Source: Pseudomonas sp. Root562 (GTDB lineage: Bacteria; Pseudomonadota; Gammaproteobacteria; Pseudomonadales; Pseudomonadaceae). Taken from it: a stretch of DNA of 64,000 bases. Positions within the stretch are counted from its first letter, which is position 1. Each line of letters opens with the position of its first letter. Shown here piece after piece: positions 44,802 through 55,341 of this stretch. The DNA is taken from positions 196,107 through 260,106 of the forward strand of contig NZ_LMGK01000001.1 in the NCBI RefSeq assembly GCF_001427125.1, read 5' to 3'. The position numbers were made by a program, and so were the translations under genes. The notes beneath the pieces are model-generated. The model was given only the letters and a program-made list of their open reading frames with translations. It did not search any database and had not been told where the DNA came from.

Positions 44802-44873
44802 GATCGTTCCCACGCTCCGCGTGGGAATCCCTCCCTGGCCGTATTACCACGCAAAGCGTGGGAACGATTGATC
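44802..44873. repeat. Shortened repeat of the GATCGTTCCCACGC family after hutG
   Basis: GATCGTTCCCACGCTCCGCG and ACGCAAAGCGTGGGAACGAT arms with only ~28 bp between them. The remaining 44874-45005 gap holds no gene. Confidence 0.87.
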
Positions 44874-45005
44874 GAGACAGTCGCCTCCGTGCAAATCTCG
44901 GTCGCCACAGTTCGCTTTTAGCGCTCGTCTGCTGCGTAATGTTTCGACCACGGTGCACAAAGACACCGGCCCGACAATAATCCGCTGCCGCACGAGATCA
45001 TCCTG

Positions 45006-45953
45006 ATGAAAAGACTGTTTACCCGCTGTCTCTCAATCTTCTGCGGTTCCGCGCTGTTGAGTGCCGGCGCCATGGCGGCGGACGACGCCTCCTGCAAAAC
45101 CGTGCGCATGGGCGTGGTCAACTGGACGGACGTGATCGCCACCAGCGGCATGGCCGACGTGTTGCTCAATGGTCTTGGTTACGAAAGCAAGCAGACGAGC
45201 GCCGTGCAGCAAATCATTTTCGCCGGGATTCGCGACAAGCGCCTGGACATCTTCCTCGGTTACTGGAAACCGGCGATGGATAAAAACATCGCGCCGTTCC
45301 TGGCCGCCAATCAAGTCAAGGTCATGGACAAACCAAGCCTGGCCGATGCCCAGGCCACGCTCGCCGTTCCTGACTACGTTGCCGCAGCGGGCCTGAAAAC
45401 CTTCGCCGACATTGCCAGGTTCAAGGATCAGCTTGGTGGCAAAATCTACGGCATCGAACCGGGCAGCGGCGCCAACACCACGATCAAGACCATGATCGAA
45501 ACCAATCACTTTGGTCTCAAGGACTTCAAGCTGATCGAATCCGGTGAGGCCGGTATGCTCGCCGCCGTTCAGCGTGCGGTGAATCGCAAGGAGTTCGTGG
45601 TCTTCGTCGGCTGGACTCCTCACCCGATGAACATCAACATGAACATCACCTACCTGACCGGCAGCGAAGACGTCTACGGCCCGAACGAAGGCGCCGCGAC
45701 CGTTTCGACCGTGACCGCTCCCGATTACGCCCAGCGTTGCCCGAACGTCAATCGCCTGCTGGAAAACCTGACCTTCACCGCCGCCCAGGAAAGCCAGTTG
45801 ATGGTGCCGATCCTGGAGCGCCAGACGCCCCAAGACGTCGCCAGAAAATGGCTGCGCGAGCACCCGGAAGATCTTGAGCGCTGGCTGGCCGGTGTCAACA
45901 GTTTCGATGGCAAGGACGGCGTAGCCACGGTTCAGGCCAGCCTGAAAAACTGA
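45006..45953 (+). CDS. Periplasmic binding protein of the choline/betaine/carnitine type (OpuAC family)
   Basis: 315 residues: signal peptide MKRLFTRCLSIFCGSALLSAGAMA by position (1-24), then VRMGVVNWTDVIATSGMADVLLNGLGYESKQT and LDIFLGYWKPAMDK, both typical of ChoX/CaiX/BetX-like proteins with aromatic cages for quaternary ammonium groups (W33, Y/W in the GYW segment, W in GWTPHPMN). No permease or ATPase is nearby, so it probably works with a distant core transporter, as the orphan binding proteins CaiX and BetX do in Pseudomonas. Its stop overlaps the start of the next gene. The substrate is not determined by the sequence. Confidence 0.88.
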   Translation: MKRLFTRCLSIFCGSALLSAGAMAADDASCKTVRMGVVNWTDVIATSGMADVLLNGLGYESKQTSAVQQIIFAGIRDKRLDIFLGYWKPAMDKNIAPFLAANQVKVMDKPSLADAQATLAVPDYVAAAGLKTFADIARFKDQLGGKIYGIEPGSGANTTIKTMIETNHFGLKDFKLIESGEAGMLAAVQRAVNRKEFVVFVGWTPHPMNINMNITYLTGSEDVYGPNEGAATVSTVTAPDYAQRCPNVNRLLENLTFTAAQESQLMVPILERQTPQDVARKWLREHPEDLERWLAGVNSFDGKDGVATVQASLKN

Positions 45954-46870
45954 TGACGACCTATCCTTTATCAGAACAGCTTTCGGCGTTCGTCGACAAA
46001 ACCCTGAGTTTCAACAGCACCGAAAGCAGCCTGAGCGGATTGCGTCAGGCCTACAGCGAGATGTGTCGGGCATTCACGCCGCCGCGTCCGGCAGGGTTGT
46101 ACGTGGTCGATTTCGAATTGGCGGGGGTTGCCGTTCGTTCGTATCAGCCGCCGGTTTCACCTTCTGCTGCTGGCATGCCGTGCATCGTCTACCTGCATGG
46201 CGGCGGCTGGGTGGTGGGGGACCTGGATTCCCACGACTTCATCTGTGCCGAACTGGCCTCGACGCTTAACGTGTTGGTGATCGCTGTCGATTACCGTCTG
46301 GCGCCGGAGCATCCGTTTCCCGCGGCCTTCGACGATTGCCTGAAAGTCTGGCGCGCACTGCGCACCGGGCCGTTTCAACTGGATCGCGCTCGCACGCTGG
46401 TGGCTGGCGACAGCGCCGGCGGCAATCTCGCGGCCGCCCTGTGCCTGGCATTGCGCGATGCGGGTGAACCCTTGCCGGCGGCGCAGGTGTTGATCTATCC
46501 GGGGCTGGGTGGCGATCAGCAATTGGCGTCTCGCAGTGAATGCGTCGATGCTCCGTTGCTGAGCAGCAGCGATGTCGATTGCTACCACGCGTTGTACCTG
46601 GGTGGCACAGCGAAGCCGGGTGCCTGTGCGATGCCGCTACTGGCCGGCAATTTCAGCGGCCTGCCGCCGGCATTGATTGCGGTGGCGCAGTTCGATCCGC
46701 TGCGCGATGACGGTATGCTTTACGCCGAGCGACTGAACAGCGCCGGCGTGAGCGCGACGCTGTATTACGGCGAGGGCCTGGTTCATGGTTGTTTACGGGC
46801 GCGGGGGCAGGCTGTAGAGGTGGATGCGTTGTACGAAACGCTGCTCCGTTATCTCGCGGACAAACTCTGA
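45953..46870 (+). CDS. Alpha/beta hydrolase of the hormone-sensitive-lipase family
   Basis: 305 residues. Oxyanion motif HGGGW (82-86), nucleophile elbow GDSAGGN (152-158, S154), and the C-terminal acid and His in FDPLRDDG and LVHGCLR make an intact triad. No signal peptide, so cytosolic. The ATG shares its A with the stop of the binding-protein gene (TGATG), so the two are translated together; a short-chain ester of a quaternary amine (acylcarnitine or acylcholine) is a reasonable guess for the substrate, but only from context. Confidence 0.88.
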   Translation: MTTYPLSEQLSAFVDKTLSFNSTESSLSGLRQAYSEMCRAFTPPRPAGLYVVDFELAGVAVRSYQPPVSPSAAGMPCIVYLHGGGWVVGDLDSHDFICAELASTLNVLVIAVDYRLAPEHPFPAAFDDCLKVWRALRTGPFQLDRARTLVAGDSAGGNLAAALCLALRDAGEPLPAAQVLIYPGLGGDQQLASRSECVDAPLLSSSDVDCYHALYLGGTAKPGACAMPLLAGNFSGLPPALIAVAQFDPLRDDGMLYAERLNSAGVSATLYYGEGLVHGCLRARGQAVEVDALYETLLRYLADKL

Positions 46871-46974
46871 CCCTGCAAGGGCATGCTCATTGACGTAAAT
46901 CGGGTTTATGATGCCCAACGGCAGAATAATAGAAGTCCCCCCAGGGATGACCTCGACCCCTTACGGAGCGCGCA

Positions 46975-47946
46975 ATGCAGACTTTGTACCCGCAGATCAA
47001 ACCCCACGCCCGGCACGATCTGGCCGTCGACGCGACTCACACGCTGTATGTCGACGAGAGCGGTTCGCCGGAAGGTTTGCCGGTAGTGTTCATTCACGGC
47101 GGCCCCGGGGCCGGGTGTGATGCCCAGAGCCGCCGCTATTTCGATCCGAACCTGTATCGTATTGTCACTTTCGATCAACGCGGTTGCGGTCGCTCCACAC
47201 CCCACGCGAGCCTGGAAAACAACACCACCTGGGATCTGGTCGCCGACCTCGAGCGCATCCGCAAACACCTGGGTATCGACAAATGGGTGCTGTTCGGTGG
47301 CTCCTGGGGCTCGACCCTGGCGCTGGCCTACGCGCAAACCCATCCAGAGCGGGTGCACGGTCTGATCCTGCGCGGGATCTTTCTCTGCCGTCCGCAGGAA
47401 ATCGAGTGGTTCTATCAGGCCGGTGCCAGCCGTCTGTTCCCGGACTACTGGCAGGACTACCTGGCGCCGATTCCGCTGGACGAGCGCGACGACCTGCTCA
47501 GTGCTTTCCACAAGCGCCTGACCGGCAATGATCAGATTGCCCAGATGCATGCGGCCAAGGCCTGGTCACTCTGGGAAGGCCGGACCGCCACCCTGCGGCC
47601 GAACCCGCTGGTGGTCGACCGTTTCTCCGAGCCTCAGCGCGCGCTGTCCATTGCCCGGATCGAATGCCACTACTTCACCAACAACGCGTTCCTTGAACCG
47701 GATCAACTGATTCGCGACATGGGCAAGATTGCCCACTTGCCCGGCGTGATCGTCCATGGCCGTTATGACGTGATCTGTCCGTTGGACAACGCCTGGGAGC
47801 TGCACCAGGCCTGGCCGAACAGTGAGCTGCAAGTCATCCGCGACGCCGGGCACGCCGCTTCCGAACCGGGCATCACCGACGCTTTGGTGCGTGCCGCTGA
47901 TCAGATGGCACGACGCCTGCTCGATCTGACCCCTGACGAAGCATGA
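46975..47946 (+). CDS. pip: Proline iminopeptidase
   Basis: 323 residues, peptidase S33. It removes N-terminal proline from peptides. HGGPG (41-45) and the nucleophile GGSWGS (108-113, S110) are visible, with the acid in YDVICP and the His in [14 protein letters not shown] lies before the ATG. It overlaps dtd by four bases, the common Pseudomonas pip-dtd arrangement. Confidence 0.95.
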   Translation: MQTLYPQIKPHARHDLAVDATHTLYVDESGSPEGLPVVFIHGGPGAGCDAQSRRYFDPNLYRIVTFDQRGCGRSTPHASLENNTTWDLVADLERIRKHLGIDKWVLFGGSWGSTLALAYAQTHPERVHGLILRGIFLCRPQEIEWFYQAGASRLFPDYWQDYLAPIPLDERDDLLSAFHKRLTGNDQIAQMHAAKAWSLWEGRTATLRPNPLVVDRFSEPQRALSIARIECHYFTNNAFLEPDQLIRDMGKIAHLPGVIVHGRYDVICPLDNAWELHQAWPNSELQVIRDAGHAASEPGITDALVRAADQMARRLLDLTPDEA

Positions 47947-48380
47947 AGGGCTTGCTGCAACGCGTGCGAGGCGCGCGAGTCGAGGTAGCGGGGGAAGTGG
48001 TCGGTGCAATCGATCAGGGTTTGCTGGTGCTGGTCGCCGTCGAGCCCGACGACACGCGAGCCAGCGCCGACAAACTTCTCAATAAGCTGCTTAACTATCG
48101 GGTGTTCAGCGACGCCGAGGGCAAGATGAATCTGTCCCTGGCGGACGTGGGCGGCGGGTTGCTGCTGGTCTCGCAGTTCACCCTGGCCGCCGATACGAAG
48201 AGCGGGTTGCGCCCGAGTTTCTCGACCGCCGCCCCTCCGGCCCTGGGCGAGGAGCTTTTCGACTATCTATTGGGCAAAGCGAAACAGGTGCATGGCACTG
48301 TGGCATCAGGTAGATTCGGCGCGGATATGCAGGTGCACCTGGTCAATGATGGCCCGGTCACCTTCCTGTTACAGACCTGA
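47943..48380 (+). CDS. dtd: D-aminoacyl-tRNA deacylase
   Basis: 145 residues. It recycles D-aminoacyl-tRNAs. The family's SQFTLAAD (catalytic Thr) and the Gly-cisPro segment NDGPVTF near the C-terminus are present. It overlaps pip (ATGA) and is the last gene of the unit. Confidence 0.95.
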   Translation: MKGLLQRVRGARVEVAGEVVGAIDQGLLVLVAVEPDDTRASADKLLNKLLNYRVFSDAEGKMNLSLADVGGGLLLVSQFTLAADTKSGLRPSFSTAAPPALGEELFDYLLGKAKQVHGTVASGRFGADMQVHLVNDGPVTFLLQT

Positions 48381-48701
48381 AAGCGCTTGAAACATCTTTT
48401 TAAGCGCATTTCGGCTGAAAACAGGTGTTTTTCCCAATAAATACTTTGTTACCCCTGATGCGTTGTAACGCGGCCTGCTAGATAATCGCGCGCTACGGGG
48501 ATCAGCGTTCGTTGGTCCATTTTGACTTAGGTAGAGACTTGTCTGGATCCGATTGGGGAATCATTTTGCCCCAGCGGAGTCGGAACAATGCTCGCCAACT
48601 TGGCAAGAGTGGTCTGCAGGACCGGTTTTCATGTACCGGATACCGTACAGACCCTTTAACTGGCCGTTGGTTTTTTGATCTGTTTTCGGCGAGGGTTGCT
48701 C
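48381..48701 (+). promoter_or_regulatory. Structured leader region of opgGH
   Basis: 321 bp with no gene. Three successive potential stem-loops: CCGA 48549-48552 with TCGG 48580-48583 enclosing TGGGG 48554-48558 / CCCCA 48569-48573; GCCAA-C-TTGGC at 48594-48604; and GGTCTG 48611-48616 with CAGACC 48648-48653 enclosing CCGGT 48622-48626 / ACCGG 48635-48639. A T6 run follows at about 48671. GATAAT at 48481 is the best -10 candidate, without a convincing -35. Stem-loops are seen by eye, not by folding software. Confidence 0.55.
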
Positions 48702-50516
48702 GTGATTGTTAGTCCCTGTAACGCACCAAAATTGTCTGCCAAACGGTTACGTAGCGCTCTGGTAGCGGGCTCGGCACTGCTCTGCCTGTTCAGCGCCGGT
48801 CAGCTTTGGGCATTCAATCTGGATGATGTATCGGTCAAGGCAAAAGAGCTGGCCGGACAGAAGTACGAAGCGCCGCGCAGTAACCTGCCAAACGAATTCC
48901 GCGAAATGAAATTCGCGGACTATCAGAAAATTCGGTTCCTGACTGAAAAGGCCGAGTGGGCGGACCAGAAAACCCCGTTCAAGCTGTCGTTCTATCACCA
49001 GGGCATGCATTTCGACACGCCGGTGAAAATCAACGAAATCACGGCGAACACCGTCGAAGAGATCAAATACGATCCAACCCGGTTCGATTTCGGCGACCTC
49101 AAGTTTGATCCCAAAGCCACTGAGCAACTCGGTTATGCCGGTTTCCGTGTGCTGTACCCGATCAACAAGGCCGACAAGCAAGACGAAATCATGACCATGC
49201 TCGGCGCGAGTTATTTCCGCGTTGTCGGCAAGGGTCACGTCTATGGCTTGTCCGCGCGCGGCATGGCGATCGATACCGCGTTGCCATCGGGCGAAGAGTT
49301 CCCGCGCTTTCGCGAGTTCTGGATTCAACAGCCCAAGCCGGGCGACAAGCATCTGGTGATCTTCGCGTTGCTCGATTCGCCTCGCGCTACTGGTGCCTAT
49401 CGCCTGACCCTGCGTCCGGGCAGCGACACCATTGTCGACGTCAAGGCGCAGATGTTCCTGCGTGACAAAGTCACCAAGCTCGGCGTTGCGCCGCTGACCA
49501 GCATGTACCTGTTCGGCGCCAATCAGCCATCGAAAGTCCTGAATTATCGTCGTGAACTGCACGACTCCAGCGGTCTGTCGATCCATGCCGGTAACGGCGA
49601 GTGGATCTGGCGCCCTCTGAACAACCCTAAACACCTGGCCGTGAGCAACTTCTCCGTAGAGAACCCGCGCGGCTTCGGTCTGCTGCAACGTGGCCGCGAC
49701 TTCAGCCACTACGAAGACCTCGACGACCGCTACGACAAGCGCCCAAGTGCCTGGATCGAACCGAAAGGCGACTGGGGCAAGGGCTCCGTCGATCTGGTAG
49801 AGATTCCGACCGCTGACGAAACCAACGACAATATCGTGGCGTTCTGGAGCCCGGAAAAGATGCCGGAACCCGGCCAGCCGCTCGATGTCGCTTATCGTAT
49901 GCACTGGACCATGGATGAAGCTTCGATTCACGCGCCGGACAGCGCCTGGGTCAAGCAAACCTTGCGCTCCACCGGTGACGTGAAACAGTCCAACCTGATT
50001 CGTCAGCCGGACGGTAGCGTGGCGTACCTGGTGGATTTCGAAGGTCCATCGCTGGCGGCATTGCCGGCCGATGCCGACGTTCGCAGCCAGGTCAGCGTGG
50101 GTGACAACGCCGAGGTCGTGGAAAACAGCGTCCGTTACAACCCTGAAACCAAGGGCTGGCGCCTGACCTTGCGCATGAAGATCAAGGACCCGAGCAAGTC
50201 CACCGAAATGCGCGCTGCGCTGGTACAGCCTGTTGTGACGGCTGACCTGGCCAAGTCGGCGGTTCCAGCGTCGAACTCGTCCGTTGCCAAGGCCGACAAA
50301 GTCGCCGCCAAGCAACAAGAGAAGATGGACAAGGAAGCCAAGCAAGCCGAGGCCAAGCATGCCGAAGCCAAGCCGGTTGCAGATGCCAAGGACAAGGCCA
50401 ATACAGACGCCAAGCAGCCTGTCGCTGCTGACGCGGCCCCAGCCACACCGGAATCGGCACCGACTGAAGAAGTCCTGACCGAGACCTGGAGCTATCAGTT
50501 GCCTGCCGATGAGTAA
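48702..50516 (+). CDS. opgG: Periplasmic glucan biosynthesis protein OpgG (MdoG)
   Basis: 604 residues from a GTG start at 48702 ([18 protein letters not shown]) with GAGGG upstream. Twin-positive N-region and signal peptide end at LWA (about residue 36); residues 37-510 match OpgG ([62 protein letters not shown] by position). It is needed with OpgH to make osmoregulated periplasmic glucans. Compared with E. coli OpgG (511 aa) it has a C-terminal tail of about 80 residues rich in Ala, Lys and Glu ([14 protein letters not shown]). It overlaps opgH by eight bases. Confidence 0.95.
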   Translation: MIVSPCNAPKLSAKRLRSALVAGSALLCLFSAGQLWAFNLDDVSVKAKELAGQKYEAPRSNLPNEFREMKFADYQKIRFLTEKAEWADQKTPFKLSFYHQGMHFDTPVKINEITANTVEEIKYDPTRFDFGDLKFDPKATEQLGYAGFRVLYPINKADKQDEIMTMLGASYFRVVGKGHVYGLSARGMAIDTALPSGEEFPRFREFWIQQPKPGDKHLVIFALLDSPRATGAYRLTLRPGSDTIVDVKAQMFLRDKVTKLGVAPLTSMYLFGANQPSKVLNYRRELHDSSGLSIHAGNGEWIWRPLNNPKHLAVSNFSVENPRGFGLLQRGRDFSHYEDLDDRYDKRPSAWIEPKGDWGKGSVDLVEIPTADETNDNIVAFWSPEKMPEPGQPLDVAYRMHWTMDEASIHAPDSAWVKQTLRSTGDVKQSNLIRQPDGSVAYLVDFEGPSLAALPADADVRSQVSVGDNAEVVENSVRYNPETKGWRLTLRMKIKDPSKSTEMRAALVQPVVTADLAKSAVPASNSSVAKADKVAAKQQEKMDKEAKQAEAKHAEAKPVADAKDKANTDAKQPVAADAAPATPESAPTEEVLTETWSYQLPADE

Positions 50517-53079
50517 TTCTCTAGTACAGCCAGAAACTCTTTCGGAGTATCTGGCGCATCTGCCGATGACCGACCAGCAGCGCGCGGAGCTCGCGGGCTG
50601 CAAGTCCTTCAGCGAGTTGCACGAACGCCTGTCGTCCTCCACGTTCGACGCCCCCACCGAGGCCGCCCAGGCTTCGGTGGGCAAGCGCCTGACCCTGAGC
50701 ACCGCCGAAGAGTTGCAGGACGCCGAAATGCTGGCGCTCGACGCCAGCGGTCGGGTTTGCCTCAAGGCCACTCCGCCGATTCGCCGGACCAAGGTCGTGC
50801 CCGAGCCTTGGCGTACCAACATCCTGGTACGTGGCTGGCGCCGGATGACCGGTCGTACCAACCCGCCGAAGCCGCCGAAGGACGAACGCGTCCTGCCCGC
50901 AGCACGCTGGCGTACCGTGGGTTCGATCCGTCGCTACATTCTTCTGGTGTTGATGCTCGGCCAGACCATCGTGGCCGGCTGGTACATGAAAGGCATCATG
51001 CCGTACCAGGGCTGGTCGTTCGTTGACCTCGAAGAAGTCCTGCATCAGCCGCTGCTGCAAACCGCTACCCAAGTGCTGCCGTATGCATTGCAGACCAGCA
51101 TCCTGATTCTGTTCGGGATCCTGTTCTGTTGGGTTTCGGCAGGTTTCTGGACCGCGCTGATGGGCTTCCTCGAGTTGCTCACCGGCCACGACAAGTACCG
51201 CATTTCCGGTAAAAGCGCCGGCAACGAGGCGATTCCAAAGGACGCACGCACCGCTCTGGTGATGCCGATCTGCAACGAAGACGTGCCGCGGGTATTCGCC
51301 GGTCTGCGCGCAACGTTCGAATCGGTCGCGGCCACGGGTGATCTGGATCGCTTCGACTTCTTCGTGCTCAGCGACAGTAACGACGCCGACATCTGCGTGG
51401 CCGAGCAGCAGGCCTGGCTGGACGTCTGCCGGGAAGCCAAGGGCTTCGGCAAGATCTTCTATCGCCGCCGCCGCCGTCGGGTAAAACGCAAGAGCGGTAA
51501 CCTCGACGACTTCTGCCGTCGCTGGGGCGGTGACTACAAGTACATGGTCGTACTCGACGCCGACTCGGTGATGAGCGGTGAGTGCCTGACCAGTCTGGTG
51601 CGTCTGATGGAAGCCACGCCGGACGCCGGGATCATCCAGACCGCGCCGCGTGCGTCGGGCATGGACACGCTGTATGCACGCATGCAGCAGTTCGCGACCC
51701 GGGTGTACGGTCCGCTGTTCACCGCCGGTCTGCACTTCTGGCAACTGGGTGAATCGCACTATTGGGGCCACAACGCGATCATTCGCATGAAGCCGTTCAT
51801 CGAGCACTGCGCCCTGGCGCCGCTGCCCGGTAAAGGCGCGTTCGCGGGTGCGATCCTGTCCCACGACTTCGTTGAAGCCGCGCTGATGCGCCGTGCCGGT
51901 TGGGGCGTGTGGATTGCCTACGACTTGCCGGGCAGCTATGAAGAGCTGCCGCCGAACTTGCTGGATGAACTCAAGCGTGACCGTCGCTGGTGCCACGGCA
52001 ACCTGATGAACTTCCGGCTGTTCCTAGTCAAGGGCATGCACCCGGTGCACCGTGCCGTGTTCCTGACCGGTGTGATGTCTTACCTGTCGGCGCCGCTGTG
52101 GTTCTTCTTCCTGGTGTTGTCGACGGCGCTGCTGGCAGTCAACACGTTGATGGAGCCGCAGTACTTCCTTGAACCGCGCCAGCTTTATCCGCTGTGGCCA
52201 CAATGGCACCCGGACAAGGCGATTGCGCTGTTCTCGACCACCATCGTGCTGCTGTTCCTGCCGAAGCTGTTGAGCATCATCCTGATCTGGGCCAAGGGCG
52301 CGAAAGAGTTCGGCGGCAAGTTCAAGGTGACATTGTCGATGCTGCTGGAGATGTTGTTCTCCGTGCTGTTGGCACCGGTGCGGATGATTTTCCACACCCG
52401 ATTCGTGCTTGCCGCGTTCCTCGGCTGGGCTGCCACCTGGAATTCGCCACAACGTGACGACGACTCCACGCCCTGGAGCGAAGCAGTCAAGCGCCACGGC
52501 CCGCAAACCTTGCTGGGCTTCTTCTGGGCCCTGCTGGTGATCTGGCTGAACCCGAGCTTCCTGTGGTGGCTGGTGCCGATCGTCGGTTCGCTGATGCTGT
52601 CGATCCCGGTCTCGGTGATTTCCAGCCGTGTCGGCCTGGGCCTGAAATCCCGCGACGAGAGCCTGTTCCTGATCCCTGAGGAATACAATCCGCCGCAGGC
52701 ATTGCTGGCTACTGACCAGTACACCCACGAAAACCGTTGGCATGCGCTGAACGACGGCTTCGTCCGTTCGGTGGTCGATCCGCAGCAGAACGCCTTGGCG
52801 TGCTCGCTGGCGACCTCGCGTCACCGTGAGGCCGAGCCGATTGAATGGCTACGGATCGAGCGCGTGCGGCACGCGATGAAAGTTGGGCCGCAAGGCCTGA
52901 CCAACAACGAGCGTGTGCAGCTGTTGAGCGATCCGGTAGCTTTGGCCCGCTTGCATGAGCAGGTCTGGAACGAAGGCCATCCGGAGTGGCTGGGCGCGTG
53001 GCGCAAGTCGGTCAAGGCCGACCCTCATGCCCCGTTGTTGCCGCTCAAACCGTTGAGCGTACAGCCTCAGATGGCGTAA
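50509..53079 (+). CDS. opgH: Glucans biosynthesis glucosyltransferase OpgH (MdoH)
   Basis: 856 residues, GT2 family inner-membrane enzyme that polymerises beta-1,2-linked glucose from UDP-glucose and exports the chain to the periplasm. Cytoplasmic N-region (1-140), two membrane segments (about 145-215), the catalytic domain with [10 protein letters not shown] (DxD) and the product-site DRRWCHGN (QxxRW-like), then about six membrane segments and a C-terminal tail. It starts within opgG and is followed by a terminator. Confidence 0.96.
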   Translation: MSNSLVQPETLSEYLAHLPMTDQQRAELAGCKSFSELHERLSSSTFDAPTEAAQASVGKRLTLSTAEELQDAEMLALDASGRVCLKATPPIRRTKVVPEPWRTNILVRGWRRMTGRTNPPKPPKDERVLPAARWRTVGSIRRYILLVLMLGQTIVAGWYMKGIMPYQGWSFVDLEEVLHQPLLQTATQVLPYALQTSILILFGILFCWVSAGFWTALMGFLELLTGHDKYRISGKSAGNEAIPKDARTALVMPICNEDVPRVFAGLRATFESVAATGDLDRFDFFVLSDSNDADICVAEQQAWLDVCREAKGFGKIFYRRRRRRVKRKSGNLDDFCRRWGGDYKYMVVLDADSVMSGECLTSLVRLMEATPDAGIIQTAPRASGMDTLYARMQQFATRVYGPLFTAGLHFWQLGESHYWGHNAIIRMKPFIEHCALAPLPGKGAFAGAILSHDFVEAALMRRAGWGVWIAYDLPGSYEELPPNLLDELKRDRRWCHGNLMNFRLFLVKGMHPVHRAVFLTGVMSYLSAPLWFFFLVLSTALLAVNTLMEPQYFLEPRQLYPLWPQWHPDKAIALFSTTIVLLFLPKLLSIILIWAKGAKEFGGKFKVTLSMLLEMLFSVLLAPVRMIFHTRFVLAAFLGWAATWNSPQRDDDSTPWSEAVKRHGPQTLLGFFWALLVIWLNPSFLWWLVPIVGSLMLSIPVSVISSRVGLGLKSRDESLFLIPEEYNPPQALLATDQYTHENRWHALNDGFVRSVVDPQQNALACSLATSRHREAEPIEWLRIERVRHAMKVGPQGLTNNERVQLLSDPVALARLHEQVWNEGHPEWLGAWRKSVKADPHAPLLPLKPLSVQPQMA

Positions 53080-53081
53080 TG

Positions 53082-53109
53082 AAAAAACCCGCGAAAGCGG
53101 GTTTTTTTA
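53082..53109 (+). terminator. Rho-independent terminator after opgH
   Basis: AAAAAACCCGC / GCGGGTTTTTTT with GAAA loop, three bases after the opgH stop. Confidence 0.93.
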
Positions 53110-53114
53110 TGGCC

Positions 53115-53227
53115 TGATCGTTCCCACGCTCCGCGTGGGAACGCCGCCCAGGACGCTCCGCGTCCTTTCTCGGGCGTGACGCAGAGCGACAGAGGATGCA
53201 TTCCCACGCAGAGCGTGGGAACGATCA
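53115..53227. repeat. BIME-like repeat, GATCGTTCCCACGC family
   Basis: Arms GATCGTTCCCACGCTCCGCG and CGCAGAGCGTGGGAACGATC with internal GGACGCTCCGCGTCC. Between convergent opgH and the chemoreceptor gene; a second partial AACGATCAAGTA repeats at its right edge. Confidence 0.92.
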
Positions 53228-53254
53228 AGTAACGATCAAGTAGATCGGATCACC

Positions 53255-55171
53255 TCAAACCTTGAACCGTCCCACCAGCATTTGCAGATGCGTTCCCAAC
53301 CGCGCCAGCTCAACACTGGAGGCCGCGGTCTCTTCACTGGCGGCCGAGGTCTGGTCCGAGACATCCCGCACGTTCAGCACGCTACGGTTGATCTCCTCAG
53401 CCACGGCGCTCTGTTGTTCAGCGGCGGCGGCAATCTGTTGGTTCATCGCCTGGATTGCCGAAACCGTGCGGGTGATGCTTTCCAGTGAGCCACCGGCGCG
53501 GCGCGTCAGTTCGACGCTGCTGTCGGTCAGGCTTCGGCTGTTGTCCATGATGGTCGCCACTTGCTGGGTGCCGTTTTGCAGGCCGACGATCAGCTCTTCG
53601 ATTTCTTCGGTGGATTTCTGGGTGCGCTGGGCCAGGCTGCGCACTTCGTCGGCGACCACGGCAAAGCCGCGTCCGGCTTCACCGGCACGGGCGGCTTCGA
53701 TGGCAGCGTTGAGCGCCAGCAGGTTGGTTTGTTGTGCCACGGACTTGATCACGTCGAGCACACTGCCGATCTTGTCGCTCTCGCGCTTGAGCTCGCCCAT
53801 GGCTTCGGTGGAGTTTCCCACTTCCTTGGCCAGGCGCTCGATCTGGGCAATGGCTTCGCCCACCACTTTGTCACCTTCGCGGGCCTGCTGGTCGGCGGCG
53901 ACCGCGGCCTCGGAGGCTTCCTCGGCGTTGCGTGCAACTTCCTGCACCGTGGCGGTCATTTCGTTCATGGCCGTGGCCACCTGGTCGGTCTCGACCTTCT
54001 GACTGTTGACCCCGGCGCTGGTCTGTTCGGTAACTGCCGACAACTCTTCGGCGGCGCTGGCAATCTGCGTGACGCCATCACTGATGCCGCCGATCAGCTC
54101 GCGCAGGCCCTGGGTCATGCTCTGGATCGCACGTTGCAGCTGCCCCAGTTCGTCCTGGCGCTTGGATTCGAGGTTGTGGGTCAGATCGCCGGAAGCAATG
54201 CGTTCGGCCACTTTGAGGGTCTGGTTGAGCGGAATCACGATCTGCCGGGTGATGGCCCAGGCAGCGAACAGACCGAAGACCAGTGCCAGGGCGGTGGCCA
54301 CCAACAGCATGTTTTTGGCATGCGCTACATCGGTATCGCGTACCAGGGTTTGCGAAACCGTCAGTTTGTTGCTCACCTGGAGCAGGATTTCGCCTTGGGC
54401 CGCCATGCGTTTCAGGGCGTCGACGCTGGCGACCTGGGAGTCACGGTATTGACTCACCGCGGCGCGATAAGCCTTGAGCGAGTCGGTGGCTAGTTGCAGG
54501 TTGGCGAGGTGTTCTTCAGGCAGTTTGGCGGGCAGGCTTTCGAGGTATTTCAGGGCATTGTCGATCGCATCGAGGGCCGGCTGCTCGGCTTCGCTCTTGC
54601 CGCTGTAGGTGTAGCCGCGAACCTGGAAGCGCGCTTGCTGGATCAGTTTGCTCAGCTCGATCACGCTGTTGAATGCCGTCACGCTGTCACCTTGCAGCAT
54701 GGATTTTTCGACTTCAGCGACTTTGGCAACGGCGTTGTCGGCGGTAGCGCCGAGTTTGCTGCGGGCATCTTCACGGTTGGCACCGGCCTGGGTCAGGGCG
54801 GTGAAGCCTTGTTTGTACAGGCTGACAGCGGCCAGTTGCTGGTCGATCATGGCGATGTCGGCGGGTTGTTCGATCATCTGGCGAGCCGCTTGCAGGCCGG
54901 TTTCGAGCTTGCCCAGCAGGTCATTGACCGCACCAGGACCTTGTTCGCCGCGGCGCATTTCGTAGTCGAGGCGGGCGATGCGCAGGTCCTTGGTCAGGCC
55001 GTTGATCTCGGAAATGAAACCGAGCTTGTCGCCGCGACTCGTCACTTCACCGAGACCGGTCCAGCCGGTAAACGTGATCAGCAATGTCAGCAGCAGCACC
55101 AGACCGAAGCCGACGCCCAACTTGCGGTTTACACCTACATTTCCCAGCTTATCGGCCAGCCATTGGTACAT
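53255..55171 (-). CDS. Methyl-accepting chemotaxis protein with helical bimodular (HBM-type) sensor
   Basis: 638 residues from the ATG at 55171 ([19 protein letters not shown]) with GGGAG nine bases upstream. Helix 1 is about residues 22-44 ([18 protein letters not shown]), then a ~250-residue all-helical periplasmic domain, helix 2 ([19 protein letters not shown]), HAMP, and a 40-heptad-type signalling domain with the conserved tip ([20 protein letters not shown]). Length and helical sensor match McpS-like HBM receptors, several of which sense TCA-cycle acids, but the ligand cannot be read from the sequence. It is the last gene of the minus-strand block after rsmE. Confidence 0.9.
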   Translation of the reverse strand: MYQWLADKLGNVGVNRKLGVGFGLVLLLTLLITFTGWTGLGEVTSRGDKLGFISEINGLTKDLRIARLDYEMRRGEQGPGAVNDLLGKLETGLQAARQMIEQPADIAMIDQQLAAVSLYKQGFTALTQAGANREDARSKLGATADNAVAKVAEVEKSMLQGDSVTAFNSVIELSKLIQQARFQVRGYTYSGKSEAEQPALDAIDNALKYLESLPAKLPEEHLANLQLATDSLKAYRAAVSQYRDSQVASVDALKRMAAQGEILLQVSNKLTVSQTLVRDTDVAHAKNMLLVATALALVFGLFAAWAITRQIVIPLNQTLKVAERIASGDLTHNLESKRQDELGQLQRAIQSMTQGLRELIGGISDGVTQIASAAEELSAVTEQTSAGVNSQKVETDQVATAMNEMTATVQEVARNAEEASEAAVAADQQAREGDKVVGEAIAQIERLAKEVGNSTEAMGELKRESDKIGSVLDVIKSVAQQTNLLALNAAIEAARAGEAGRGFAVVADEVRSLAQRTQKSTEEIEELIVGLQNGTQQVATIMDNSRSLTDSSVELTRRAGGSLESITRTVSAIQAMNQQIAAAAEQQSAVAEEINRSVLNVRDVSDQTSAASEETAASSVELARLGTHLQMLVGRFKV

Positions 55172-55299
55172 GCTGTAACTCCCTCGGACCACACATTGGT
55201 TTTATGGGAGGTATATCGGCAGTGGCGTGGGGTTCTGTAGGCGCTGCCCGATAAGCGGACGGCGGAGTGTCAGCCACTTCAATGTTGGCTGGTACACCG

Positions 55300-55326
55300 C
55301 CATCGCTAGCAGGCTCGCGCCTACGG
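55300..55326. repeat. Single REP half-element
   Basis: CATCGCTAGCAGGCTCGCGCCTACGG, one arm of the TAGGAG(C/T)G family without a partner, between rsmE and the chemoreceptor gene. Confidence 0.65.
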
Positions 55327-55341
55327 ATTTCTCAGAGTCGG

